Shown here one piece after another: positions 27,106 to 37,300 of a stretch of 64,000 nt of DNA. Made by a program: the position numbers and the translations under genes. The DNA comes from an uncultured Clostridia bacterium (lineage in GTDB: Bacteria; Bacillota; Clostridia; Christensenellales; DTU072), in the NCBI GenBank assembly GCA_944363505.1, contig CALVUD010000008.1, positions 1-64,000 of the forward strand. Reading direction: 5' to 3'. The notes beneath the pieces are model-generated. The model was given only the letters and a program-made list of their open reading frames with translations. It did not search any database and was not told where the DNA came from. Numbering within the stretch: position 1 is the stretch's first letter; each line of letters begins with the position of its first letter.

Positions 27106-27795
27106 ATGCTACGCTGTCCGTACTGTAAGATCACTATCTCCACCAGGACGGACGTTTGTCCGCTGTGTCACGTCAGGCTGACCGACGTCGGCAATTCAAA
27201 AGAAGACGTCAAACGCACGGCGCGCGCTTATCCGCAGCGCGCCAAACTTCCTCCGCTTTCTGGGAGCCTGTTCGATAAGGTGTATCTTTTCGCATGGCTC
27301 AGTCTTTCACTCGCCATGATAATAGTGGAAGCTATCGTCACTCGTCACGTCAGGTTTTCCTGGATTTCGGTGACGTTTTTACTGTATCTTTATCTTTTGT
27401 TCAGAATACTGTTGCGCGGAAGCGAGTATTTTCCGCAAAAAGTTACGGTTCACGCGCTGATACTGACTGCCGCGATATATTCTCTCAGAAGCGTGCTCCC
27501 CGAGCCCGAAATAATAGCCGAATTTCTGTTGCCGATCCTTTATTTGGTTTCGACCATTGCTATCGCCGTCTTCCTGATAGTCAATTACAAGCGTCCCAAC
27601 CGCTATCTGCTGAACGTACTGACGGTTTCGCTGATGTGCGTAATACCTTTTTTGGCTTTGGTGATACTCGACGATTACAAAAACTTCGCGCTCTCTCTCG
27701 CTACCATGATCTTAGGTCTTGCGGTAATTATCGGGACGCTGATCTTCAGGACGAAAACGATACTTTCGGAACTCAAACGGAAATTTCATCTGTAA
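27106..27795 (+). CDS. DUF6320-like zinc-ribbon membrane protein
   Basis: This 229-residue protein starts with a CPYC...CPLC zinc ribbon (C4, C7, C18, C21) followed by about six hydrophobic helices from residue 60 to the end. This matches the DUF6320 type in Clostridia, function unknown. Its ATG lies 2 nt after the cysS stop and relies on translational coupling. A strong terminator follows. Confidence 0.7.
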   Translation: MLRCPYCKITISTRTDVCPLCHVRLTDVGNSKEDVKRTARAYPQRAKLPPLSGSLFDKVYLFAWLSLSLAMIIVEAIVTRHVRFSWISVTFLLYLYLLFRILLRGSEYFPQKVTVHALILTAAIYSLRSVLPEPEIIAEFLLPILYLVSTIAIAVFLIVNYKRPNRYLLNVLTVSLMCVIPFLALVILDDYKNFALSLATMILGLAVIIGTLIFRTKTILSELKRKFHL

Positions 27796-27798
27796 CGC

Positions 27799-27827
27799 AA
27801 AAAGCGGAGCGCAAGGCTCCGCTTTTT
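27799..27827. terminator. Bidirectional terminator
   Basis: A perfect 12-bp stem (AAAAAGCGGAGC / GCTCCGCTTTTT) with a 5-nt loop lies between convergent genes. A run of T occurs on either strand at the stem base, so it should serve both. Confidence 0.85.
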
Positions 27828-27848
27828 ATTTGATCTGTTCGTATCCTG

Positions 27849-28103
27849 TTATTTTTCCGTCTCAGCGTCGGAATCGGCGTTTTTATTTTCTTTACGCTTT
27901 TTAAAGTGCGCTTTAATCTTGTTATAAATTCCACCGCCCGCGGCGTGATTTGCTGACATATCGTTCATTATAAACGTCACTATCGCTATTACGCCGATGA
28001 CTATAAATATTGCGAGCAGCCCTTTCCACATTATGTCCAGGGATGCGATGATATTGTTTTTTGTCGCAGTGGACATCATCAACATTGCGTTATTCACGTT
28101 CAC
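27849..28103 (-). CDS. Small membrane partner of the decarboxylase beta subunit (OadG-like)
   Basis: This 84-residue protein has one hydrophobic helix (about residues 27-46) and a Lys-rich then acidic cytoplasmic tail. It immediately follows the beta subunit gene (6 nt), as gamma subunits of sodium-pumping decarboxylases often do. OadG-type proteins hold the soluble alpha subunit to the membrane pump. Sequence similarity alone is weak; assignment is mainly from size and place. It starts at GTG, with AGGAGG 5 nt upstream. Confidence 0.55.
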   Translation of the reverse strand: MNVNNAMLMMSTATKNNIIASLDIMWKGLLAIFIVIGVIAIVTFIMNDMSANHAAGGGIYNKIKAHFKKRKENKNADSDAETEK

Positions 28104-28109
28104 CTCCTA

Positions 28110-29225
28110 TTAACCGACCACCAGACCGATTATCAGTCCGCCAACTATCGCCGAAGCGATTTGTCCGGAAACGTTCGTGCCGACCGCATGCATCAGCAGG
28201 TGGTTGGACGGATCCGCCTCGAGTCCGAGCTTTTGCACGACTCTGGAAGCCATGGGAAACGCCGAGATGCCCGCCGCGCCGACCATGGGGTTGATTTTAT
28301 TCTTGGAGAACAGGTTCAAAAATTTCGCAAACATTACTCCGCCAACGGTGTCGAATATAAACGCGAACAGTCCCAGTCCCATTATTATCAAAGTTTCAAT
28401 CTGTATAAATTTTTCCGCCTGCATCTGGAACGCTATCGTAATTCCGAGCAGCAACGTGATAAGGTTTGCAAGCGCGTTCTGCGCCGTTTCCGACAGGCTG
28501 TCCAGGACTCCGCATTCTCTGATCAGATTTCCGAACATCAGGAATCCCACGAGTGCCAGCGACGCGGGAGCGATAAGTCCCGCCACCAACGTAACGATGA
28601 TCGGGAACATGATCTTTGTCGTCTTGGAAACGGTCTGGTTGGAATATTTCATGTGGATGCAGCGCTCTTTTTTCGTCGTAATCGCCTTGATGACGATCGG
28701 CTGAATTATAGGCACCAAAGCCATATACGAATACGCCACGACGACTATCGCCGCGAGATACTCGGTTTTAAGCGTCTGCGCCACCAAAATCGCCGTGGGG
28801 CCGTCGGCTGCGCCTATTATTCCTATCGACGCCGCGTCGTTCAACGTAAAGATGTCGTCGCCCATAAGAGCAGCCAACAAAACGGTAATGAAAATACCGA
28901 ACTGTGCCGCCCCGCCCAGTAAGAACAGTTTGGGGTTAGACAAAAGCGGTCCGAAATCTATCATCGCGCCGATACCGATAAACAAAAGAATCGGCATTGC
29001 TTCCGATGCCTCGATACCTACTTCGAACAACCATTGCACAATGCCGTTGTCGCCCAAAACGTTAGTGCCTGGAATATTCACTAAAATAGCGCCGAAACCT
29101 ATAGGCAACAGCAATGCGGGCTCCATCTTCTTTTTGATGGCAAGCAGTATCAGAATCCCGCCTATCAGCCACATTACGACGTGTTGCCATGTCACGCCGT
29201 TCAGTCCTTCCAACAGATAATCCAA
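28110..29225 (-). CDS. oadB: Sodium-pumping decarboxylase, beta subunit
   Basis: This 371-residue integral membrane protein belongs to the OadB/GcdB/MmdB family. It uses the energy of decarboxylating carboxybiotin to export sodium. About ten helices are visible, and the family signature ASIGIIGAADGPTAILVAQ (about 130-150), which carries a key Asp, is intact, as is the NPMVGAAGISAFPMASRV segment. The start is TTG behind GGAGG (10 nt). A promoter lies at 29258-29287. The carboxyltransferase and biotin-carrier subunits are not in the window; the substrate (oxaloacetate, glutaconyl-CoA, methylmalonyl-CoA) cannot be told. BioY and BirA next door supply and attach the biotin. Confidence 0.92.
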   Translation of the reverse strand: MDYLLEGLNGVTWQHVVMWLIGGILILLAIKKKMEPALLLPIGFGAILVNIPGTNVLGDNGIVQWLFEVGIEASEAMPILLFIGIGAMIDFGPLLSNPKLFLLGGAAQFGIFITVLLAALMGDDIFTLNDAASIGIIGAADGPTAILVAQTLKTEYLAAIVVVAYSYMALVPIIQPIVIKAITTKKERCIHMKYSNQTVSKTTKIMFPIIVTLVAGLIAPASLALVGFLMFGNLIRECGVLDSLSETAQNALANLITLLLGITIAFQMQAEKFIQIETLIIMGLGLFAFIFDTVGGVMFAKFLNLFSKNKINPMVGAAGISAFPMASRVVQKLGLEADPSNHLLMHAVGTNVSGQIASAIVGGLIIGLVVG

Positions 29226-29257
29226 AACGCGGCGTCCTCCAGTCCGTTTATGTATAA

Positions 29258-29287
29258 ATTATATCTTACAAAAACCTACGCTGTCAA
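29258..29287 (-). promoter_or_regulatory. Promoter of the oadB operon
   Basis: On the minus strand TTGACA, 18 nt, TATAAT, with the -35 box overlapping the stop codon of bioY. The leader is about 25-30 nt. Confidence 0.7.
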
Positions 29288-29826
29288 CGATTTATCCGAT
29301 ACCTTGCGTCTTCCGTTTTATATGCGATCAGGCTGACCAAAACGCACCAGGTCACGTCCGTAGGCAAGAACACCGCGACCGCGGAAATCATCAACTGGGA
29401 AACAGGTAACGTTATGTTCAGATAATAATTGTATATGACGTACATGTATGCGGCGCCCATGACGTCCACCGCTAGCAGCGCGGCAAAAGCGCCGAGCAGT
29501 CTGACCAAATAATTTTTAGGCTTGATTTCGCTTATAAATCCGCATAAATAGGTTCCCGTTACCATGCCTAATAGATACCCGAACGACGGTTTCAGCACAT
29601 ACATAAATCCGCCGCCTTCCGTAAAAACGGGCAACCCTATCAATCCCATTATCACATAGATCAAAACCGCGGTACCGCCTTTGACGCCCAGCATTTCGCC
29701 CGCGAGCAGACAAAAGGCAAACTGTAACGTGATGGGTACCAGCGGCATGGGTATCCTAATAAATGCGCCTATTGCGACCAGAGCCGCAAACAACGCAATC
29801 AGCACCAGATTCTTTGTACGACTCAT
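29284..29826 (-). CDS. bioY: Biotin transporter, S component
   Basis: This 180-residue membrane protein has six hydrophobic helices and typical BioY segments: IPMPLVPITLQFAFCLLAG, EMLGVKGG and KPSFGYLLG. BioY captures biotin, alone or with an ECF energy module, which is not in this window. I choose the ATG at 29826, one base after the birA stop; a GTG 24 nt upstream inside birA is possible. It is co-transcribed with birA and so falls under the BirA operator. Slightly short compared with the family, but complete. Confidence 0.92.
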   Translation of the reverse strand: MSRTKNLVLIALFAALVAIGAFIRIPMPLVPITLQFAFCLLAGEMLGVKGGTAVLIYVIMGLIGLPVFTEGGGFMYVLKPSFGYLLGMVTGTYLCGFISEIKPKNYLVRLLGAFAALLAVDVMGAAYMYVIYNYYLNITLPVSQLMISAVAVFLPTDVTWCVLVSLIAYKTEDARYRINR

Positions 29827-29827
29827 A

Positions 29828-30799
29828 TCACAAACGCAATTTGACCTCACCGAATTGAAGACGTTTTTCGACGCCGTCGTTTGTAACCACCTCGAGCCTG
29901 AAATCCTCGTCTATTCCTTTTACCGTCGCGGGATATTCTTCGTCGTCCGAAGTCAATACCGTAACGCGCTTGCCGTCCAGATAAGACCTGCGCACGTATT
30001 CGCCGTTTAAACGCTTTTTATCGAAATGCGTATATATTTTCTTGAGCGACACGTAAACCGAGGCAACCACCCTGTTAAACGCGTCTTCCACGGTTTTTCC
30101 TCCGGCTTTTGACATGCACGCTCCCGCAATATTCTTGATCTCCTCGGGAAAACCGCCCTCCGGCTCCATGACGTTTATGCCTATCCCAACCACGGCGTAA
30201 TCTATTTCGTTCAACTCCATATTGGTTACGGACTCCGTCAGTATCCCCACGCATTTTTTGCCGTCGATATATATGTCGTTCACCCATTTGATCTCGGCTT
30301 TCGAGCCGAAAACTTCCTCGATTCCCTCCGCCGACGCCACCGCCGCCATGGCGGTCAGATAACGCGCCCGGGTAAAGTCGATGTTCCTGATGAGCACGGT
30401 AAAATAAACCCCCGAATTTTTAGGCGAATAAAACGACGCGTTCTTTCTGCCGCGCCCGGCGCTCTGAGAACGGGACGCCACCAGCGAAAAATCCTCCGCT
30501 CCGTCGGCGGCGCGTTCTTTCATATAAGTGTTGGTGGAATCGACTTCCTCCAACACCTCGACGCACACGTTATCGTCCGGCGGAAGATATCTCTTTATGC
30601 CGTATTCCGACAAACCTTCCTCGACCAGCCTATATCCGTGATGCGTCCTCTCGATTTTGACTCCGCCCGAAACCAAAGCGTTAACCGCTTTCCATACCGC
30701 GTTGCGGCTGACGCCCGCTTCGTGCGCCAGATCGGCGCCCGAGACGTATTCTCCGAAACGTTTCTCCAGTTTCTCCAAAATGATTTCTTTTACCTTCAT
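29828..30799 (-). CDS. birA: Bifunctional biotin ligase / biotin operon repressor
   Basis: This 323-residue cytosolic protein has an N-terminal winged helix (about 1-62, with SGADLAHEAGVSRNAVWKAV), a central ligase domain with EVDSTNTYMKE, the biotin/AMP loop SQSAGRGRKNASFYSP and KWVNDIYIDGKKCVGILTE, then a small C-terminal SH3-like domain. It makes biotinyl-AMP, biotinylates carrier lysines (EC 6.3.4.15) and represses transcription. The promoter TATAAT lies 7 nt before the ATG and there is no clear ribosome site, so the mRNA may be nearly leaderless. The promoter's -35 box is inside a perfect BirA-type palindrome, indicating autoregulation. Confidence 0.95.
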   Translation of the reverse strand: MKVKEIILEKLEKRFGEYVSGADLAHEAGVSRNAVWKAVNALVSGGVKIERTHHGYRLVEEGLSEYGIKRYLPPDDNVCVEVLEEVDSTNTYMKERAADGAEDFSLVASRSQSAGRGRKNASFYSPKNSGVYFTVLIRNIDFTRARYLTAMAAVASAEGIEEVFGSKAEIKWVNDIYIDGKKCVGILTESVTNMELNEIDYAVVGIGINVMEPEGGFPEEIKNIAGACMSKAGGKTVEDAFNRVVASVYVSLKKIYTHFDKKRLNGEYVRRSYLDGKRVTVLTSDDEEYPATVKGIDEDFRLEVVTNDGVEKRLQFGEVKLRL

Positions 30800-30806
30800 A
30801 GCCTGA

Positions 30807-30836
30807 ATTATACTACCGTATCGCGTACTTTGTCAA
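30807..30836 (-). promoter_or_regulatory. Promoter of birA-bioY
   Basis: On the minus strand TTGACA, 18 nt, TATAAT. The -10 box ends 7 nt before the ATG, predicting transcription to start at or within a base or two of the initiation codon. Confidence 0.75.
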
Positions 30837-30862
30837 CCTTTTAGCGAAACAGGGTTGACAAA
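30829..30862. promoter_or_regulatory. BirA operator
   Basis: Perfect 10-bp arms TTTGTCAACC and GGTTGACAAA are separated by 14 nt. This matches the known architecture of BirA sites (TTGTnAACC, 14-16 nt, GGTTnACAA). The left arm contains the -35 box of the birA promoter, so BirA-biotinyl-AMP should block birA-bioY. The divergent gene at 30914 could also be affected. Confidence 0.85.
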
Positions 30863-30913
30863 CTTTGCCGTCGATTCCGGAATATCGCAAGCCGACGGGA
30901 ATATACATTAAAT

Positions 30914-31309
30914 ATGGACGATTCGTATATGGAAAAAATGGCGCGCGCCTATAACGAGCGTTTGCGCGGAACCCCGAATCCGGAATACTCCGAAGCGCGC
31001 AGGATCGCCGAGGAGCAGATGGGAATACTGGAAAAAATGGCGGCTTCGGGAAGAAGCGTCGCCGTATATCTTAAAAGCCTGAAAAGCGTAACTCTTGCGG
31101 AACTGAACGCATTGGAAGGGAGAAAAAGCGTGCCTACGAACAAAGTTTCGTCGGCGTCGGGAGGGCTGACGAGGCTGAGCGAACTGGAGATAGAACTGTT
31201 TATCGCCCTTGACACGCTGATAAACGAAGGCAAGAACCTCTCTCAAACGGTCGAACGAGAAACGCGTTTTACGGCGTTCCTGGCGCTGTTACCGTTACAA
31301 AACAAGTAG
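30914..31309 (+). CDS. Hypothetical small helical protein
   Basis: This 131-residue protein is of unknown function. It is soluble, charged and mostly helical, with no signal peptide or membrane segment. The N-terminal half carries many Arg, Glu and Met. It is divergent from birA and followed by a strong terminator (31329-31360), so it is probably a single-gene unit. No ribosome site precedes the ATG; TATACA lies 6 nt upstream, resembling a -10 box for a leaderless mRNA. Real coding is supported by its codon use and by the terminator just after the stop. Confidence 0.6.
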   Translation: MDDSYMEKMARAYNERLRGTPNPEYSEARRIAEEQMGILEKMAASGRSVAVYLKSLKSVTLAELNALEGRKSVPTNKVSSASGGLTRLSELEIELFIALDTLINEGKNLSQTVERETRFTAFLALLPLQNK

Positions 31310-31328
31310 GACCATACTTTTAAATTAA

Positions 31329-31360
31329 CGGGCGCCGCAAATTGCGGCGCCCGATTTTTT
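31329..31360 (+). terminator. Terminator of the small helical protein gene
   Basis: A 12-bp GC-rich stem (CGGGCGCCGCAA and its complement) is followed by six T on the plus strand. The convergent giant gene stops 18 nt beyond; its own strand lacks a T run here. Confidence 0.85.
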
Positions 31361-31377
31361 GTATCCGGACCGATCCG

Positions 31378-34300
31378 TCAGCTTTTGGTAACGGAGATGT
31401 ATCTGCCGTAACCCGTGTAGTTCTTTATCGAAGCGAACCAGCCCAATCCGAACCAGTCGCCGCTTTCTTCTTCAATAAAATCGCTTATCCACGCTGCGGC
31501 GCCTTCCAAAGCGTCGAGGTTGTCCTCGCCGTTAGGCGATTTGGGCATCAGGCTGACCGCCGAAACCGTATCGGTACCTTCGGAACAAATCACCGTCGCC
31601 GCGCCTTCCTGCGCACCATCGCCGAACTTGCTTCCGCTGAAAACGTGTTCGTTGGTCGCCCCGTTATAGATCTGACCCGCGCCGAGATATTGGATAGACA
31701 CCGCTCCGTTGACCTCGCCCGCCGAAGCGGCGTTACCGCTGCCGTATACTCTGCCGACGTACAGTACCTGCGGGGCTTCGACCGTATCCCTCGTTCCCGC
31801 GTCGACATAGATATAATGCAACATGTCGATGTCCGTGGTTACGGAAGATACGTTGCTCACGCTGCCGCGGTTGTCCGCCGCCACGCCGCCGATATATGTG
31901 GCGCCCGTAGCGGTATCGTTGGTCCTGCGGTTCAAAAGCAGATTGCCGCTGAACGAACCCGATTCAACGGTTCCGTAGTTATATCCCGCGCCGAGACTCA
32001 GATATACGTTCGACGCGTCGGTAACGCTGATCATCTCGTAAATGTTGGGAAGCCCGTTACCTTCTTTGCTGCCCGCGGTATAATTCGCCACAGGATCGTA
32101 TATATCGTATCCGCCCGTAGTCAGTTCGATCGCCGCTTCGCCTCTCAGGTCCGTACCCGAAGCGCCGCCCGCTATATCGAAAGAGCAGTTGCTGATCTTG
32201 CCGTTACTCCAGTTGACGCCCGCGATACCGCCGAAAGCCGTCATCACGTTGCCGCTCCTGTTGGAATACAGTTTGACGTTTCTGACGCCCGAATCGGTTA
32301 TGGAGCCCATATTGACGCCCGCGATACCGCCGATAAACGCGCCCGTAAAGTTTAAGGTAACGCCGTCGGAGGTCCCGAGCACATAGCAGTTGGCGATCTT
32401 GCCGAGGTTTCTCGCGGTGATCGCGCCCACACCCAGCTGATATACCACGCCTTGTTCGGGCGAATTGAAGTTGGAATAAGTTCCCGATGCCTGGACGGAA
32501 TAGATCGAAATGTCGTTATTGACCAGGAAATACGAGTTTTCGACATTTCTGTTGGTGCCTATCGAACCCGCTATTCCGCCTACGCCTCTTTGATTGTCGC
32601 TCGAATCGTAGTTGACGCCGTCGACTATCATTCTGCTGATTCCGGCGCCCAAAGAGGAAGCGTCGGTGTTTTCGAGAGAACCCGCGACCTGTCCCGAGAC
32701 CATGGAGGAAATGACGGTAACGTTAGTGACTCTGGAGGTACCCGTCACGGCATAGGAGCCGTCCATGACGGCGTTACCTTCGATATAGGCGTAACTGCCT
32801 ATCGCGCCCGCGATACCGCCGGCGCCGCCCGTATAAGCGAACGTTGTCGTATCGAACTTGCCGCCGGAGATCGCGTTGACAAGTCCGTTGGTAAACGAAG
32901 GATTGTTTACAACGGCGTTGGTTGACGCCGTGCCGCGCATGTATCCTATCAGACCTCCGACATAGTTTTCACCGGCGATCGTGGAAGAATTGCCGTTGGT
33001 GCGCGCGATTCCGTTTACCGAAGAAACCGTACCCGCAAACAGTTCGCCCGCCAGTAACCCGACGTAATTTTGTCCTTGTACCGAGCCGCTGACGTAAAGA
33101 TTCGCGACTAAGCTTCCTTCTCCGAGTTTGCTGAAAATACCCACGTAATCGACGCCTTGTCCGATACTAACGTTGTAAAGCGTATAATTCCTGCCGTCGA
33201 AATTACCCTTGAAGCCGTTGGTGCGCATACCTGACGCATTCTTGAAGTCCGCGCCTATCATGCCCGAGAAGTTGGACGAAAGATCGATGCTGTTCTTCAG
33301 CGCGAAGTAAACGCCCGACAAATCGCCGTCCATACCGCGGTGAATGTTATTGAGACCCTCCATCTGCTGCGCGGTGGATATCAGAAGCGGCTCGTAAACG
33401 TTTCCTATACCGCCCGCGAACGGGTATCCCGCGTCGATGATCCCCGTGGGGAGAGCAACGCCGGTATTGGTGATGAAGCCTACCGTGCCGTCGCCGAGGT
33501 CTCCGAACGAGATGTAATCGTAAGTCTTTCCGGGCGTGGGATCGTCATAGAAGAATACGTGCTGTATCTTGACGAAATAATCGGTTGCCGTATCGTTTCC
33601 GTTCAGGTTGAAGTTGAGTTTGGAGATCTGGTTAGACGTGTCTATTGTGAGATCCCTGCCCGTTCCCCTGTCTATCCTGACCCAGAAATCGCCCGAGGAC
33701 TGTTTGTCGAAGTTGACGTCCGTGGAAATGGGAATATTGATTATACTGATCTCGCCGTTCACCGTTCCGTCCGCGTCTCCCGCGCCGCCGTCGTAAACCC
33801 AGTACTCGGTAGCGTCGGCGGAATCGGCTCCAAGCGCCATGGCAAAGTCCGCAGGCAGTCTGATTCCGGAACCGTAAACGTCGGAACCTTTATAGACGTT
33901 ATGCAGTATCAGTTCGCCGTAGCTCATGAAGTTTATACCTACGCGCTTGGACGTGTTGGCGGTTATCACAAGCTTTATGCCGTCGGTTCCCGTGATCATT
34001 TCGACATACGACTGAAATTCGCTTTCCAATAGCGCGTTCGCGGGCAGCCTGTCGTTGAAATACGCCGTATCGAATTTGCTGTTATGCGAGTCGTTGTATA
34101 TCGAGCTGGTGCCGAACAGTTCATTGCCCTGAACGTCGGTTACGCTTATACCGTAGACGCGGTCATACACGGGATTGAACTTCGTGATGTCGCCGCGAAC
34201 GTTCGTCCATGCGTCGAAAGAAAGCGTTATTTCCAGCGTACTGCCTACCGGCATGGTGTAATCGGTAAGCCTCCGGCCGTCAAAGTAGTCGCCGACGGCG

Positions 34301-37300
34301 ATCTCGACGCCCGCCGAAGATGAGTTCTCCTTATAGACTATATTCATATACGGCAGAATGCTCTGCAAACTCTGCGCGTCGCCCGAAACGTTTTGAACGC
34401 TTACGTTCATGGTATACTTTCTGGTATATCTCGCGTAAATCGTGTACGAATCGTTCATTATCACGTTCAACGTGTCGTCCGCGTTATATCGGTATTCGAG
34501 TTCGACTTCGCACCCGTCGGGTAAAACTTTTTCCCAGCCGCCCGTCTTTTCGAGCGGAATACGCGAATTGCCTACCGCCACCCACCAGCCGTCGAAGATA
34601 TAGTCGTCGAAAGTATTGGGTCTCGCGGTCTGTGTAGTGCCCGCGGCAAACGACGCTTCGGGATAAGCCGTCCCGTCGATGCTGGCGCTCTGTCCGCCCG
34701 CGTTGTCGATATAGGAACCCGCTTCCTGGATCGCCACAGAAGGCACTATCGCCAGTCTGTTCTGCTTTTCGAACAGCGGACGAACGATTATGCAGTACGC
34801 GCCGACGTCGCCGAACACGTAATCTCCCATGGCAGGATCGGAATAGAACAGATAATTGTCGTCGTCGCCCGCAATCGCGTTGTCCGAACCCACTTTGGGA
34901 AGATAAGAATTTGCATACAACACCGAAACGGGGAACGTGAAATTGTTGTGAGTCGCCGCCGAAATATCGCCGGACGCGTCGGGAATGAATCCCCAGCCCC
35001 ATCCGCCGTACTGTTCGCCGCGGTAATAATAATACTGCCAGCCTTGCAGCACGAAGCCGTCCTCCATGCCGCTGCCCGACCACGAAAGCGTTACGGTTAC
35101 GTCGTTGAAGGAATTATACGCGCTTCCCGTCATTCCGTTCAGCTGCTCCAGCACCTGGACGGTCTGTTTCGTAGACTCTCCGCCCAGGTAGCTTTCCACC
35201 TGCGTTGCGGACTCGTAATACTGCGGACGCTCCGAATTGTACAGAGTCGTCGTTACGACTATGTCGCCCGCCGCCTCGTAACGCCATACGTCGCTGTCGT
35301 CGACGTATCTGTAAACGTTCTCGACGACTATCGTGTATACGGGTTCGAATACGGCGACTACGTCCAGTCTGTATTCCGTGCCCTCAGCGGTATTGTTGGC
35401 GGTGATGCTCGCTCCGTTCAGCTTGCCTCCCAGATCGTCCAGAACGAAACTGCCGTCGGTGGAAGCGGGATATGCGCGCGTAAGTTCCGTATACTGCATC
35501 ACGCCGTTGATCATATATCCCATGAAGCGGTACCGCGTGTTAAGTCCGGTATTGACCGCCGCGGAATTCAACAGTCCTTCCACCACGGAGAAGTTGACCG
35601 TCGTGCCGTAATCGAATACCGCCTTTTCGTTTTGCCAGGTGTCCCCGAACACGGTCGCGTTCGCGTAATAAGGCTTGACGCTCTTTCCGTCGAACAACGC
35701 CACCGATCTGGAAACGGTAACCTGTTTGACGTATCTTATCTTGATAATCATGTTTTCGGTAACGGGCGAAACGGTTATGGTAACGGAGCCGTTTGCCGCT
35801 TCCGCACCGATATTGAAGTTACCCTCTCCCGTGCCGGGAGTGAACATTTTATATTCGGTCGTGAAACGCCTATAACCGTTTTCGTCCGGCACCCCGGTAT
35901 CGATCAGGTATCCGATCGCTTCTACACGGTATCCCGAATTCGGCGTTACCGTGATGATCGTGGTCGCCCCGGCAGACACGCGGTATGAGTTGGAACTGAG
36001 CGTAACGTTGAGGTTACCGCCCGCGTTGGAGTTATTCGCGCCGTAGGATTCGGATAAGAAGCTGAGATACACCGCCATCGAGGGATCTCCCGCATACAAA
36101 GTGCGGTCGTCGGTGATTTTGGTGTCGCTGACGAACGCGTTCGCAGCGTTCATCGGGGTCGCGTTATAGAACGAGATGTTCGCCCTGTTGGTACCGCCCA
36201 CGGAGTCCGCTCCGAAGGGAGCAAAGCCCGCGCCGCTCCTGATCCTGAACAGGCACGCGCCTCCCGCGACTCCGCTGTTGGTCAGCGTCTCGCGACGGAT
36301 ACCGTTGTTGTCGGCGGCTATATCCGGTAAAATCTGCTCGGGATTGGCTGAATCGGCAGCGTACGTCGCTTCCGCGGTTATCGAAGCGTAGGTGCGGTAA
36401 AGCATTGCGCTCGGATCCGTCGAAGCAAAGCTTCCCGAAATAAATTTATACACGGGCATGATTTCCACGGTTACCGTATAAATTCGGTAGAATATCGCGC
36501 GGAACGTGCGCGTGGAAGTCATCGTATAGCGAAGTTCGAGACCGTTCGCGGCTATGGTAATGCCGTTTTCGCCGTTACGGACGTATTCCCAGGCTCCGTT
36601 TCTGAATTCCTGATATCCCTCGAATCTGTAGTTCTCGGTATCGAACAGCTGTACGTTGAAAGTGGCGTCCAAACCGTGGCTGTGCCCGGTAAGAGACGCG
36701 GAGTTGTCGCCGAAACTCATGCTGTACGACGCCACCGTGTTGCCGCCCGAAACGTAATTGCCGGACGTCGGGTTGTTGCCCGTTAGCTTGAACTCGGTCT
36801 GTCCGCCGCCTGTAACCATATAAGCGAACACGTTGTCCCTGAGATTGACCGCATACAAACTGAGCGCGGTTTCGTAAACTATATACAGTCTTGCAAGCGA
36901 CGGGTCGTGAATGTCCAAAACGGAATACAGGCTGCTGCCGCCTACGTTCAGGGCAATATCCACGTTCATGGTCAGCACGACGTTCGTATAGTTTTCGTCG
37001 GGTCGGCGTTCGTACTGGTTGGAGCCTGTTTTCTCGCCGTAGTTCACGCCCGAAAGCGCCCCTATCCTGCCCACGCCCGAAAGCCAGTTCGCGCTGGAAT
37101 ACAGCGTTACGGCGGTGATTTCGTAGCCTACCGTAAACGTATGCGTAATCGGAGTGCCTCCGACGGTATTGTATTCCACCAGTCCGTATTCGGAAGACAC
37201 TTTCAAGGTGGAGTCGCCCGATCCGTCGGCGTATTCCCTGCGGTTTACGGCAAACGTTACCGCATAGCTTTGCGGCGAGAATACCGCGTCGACTTCGATT

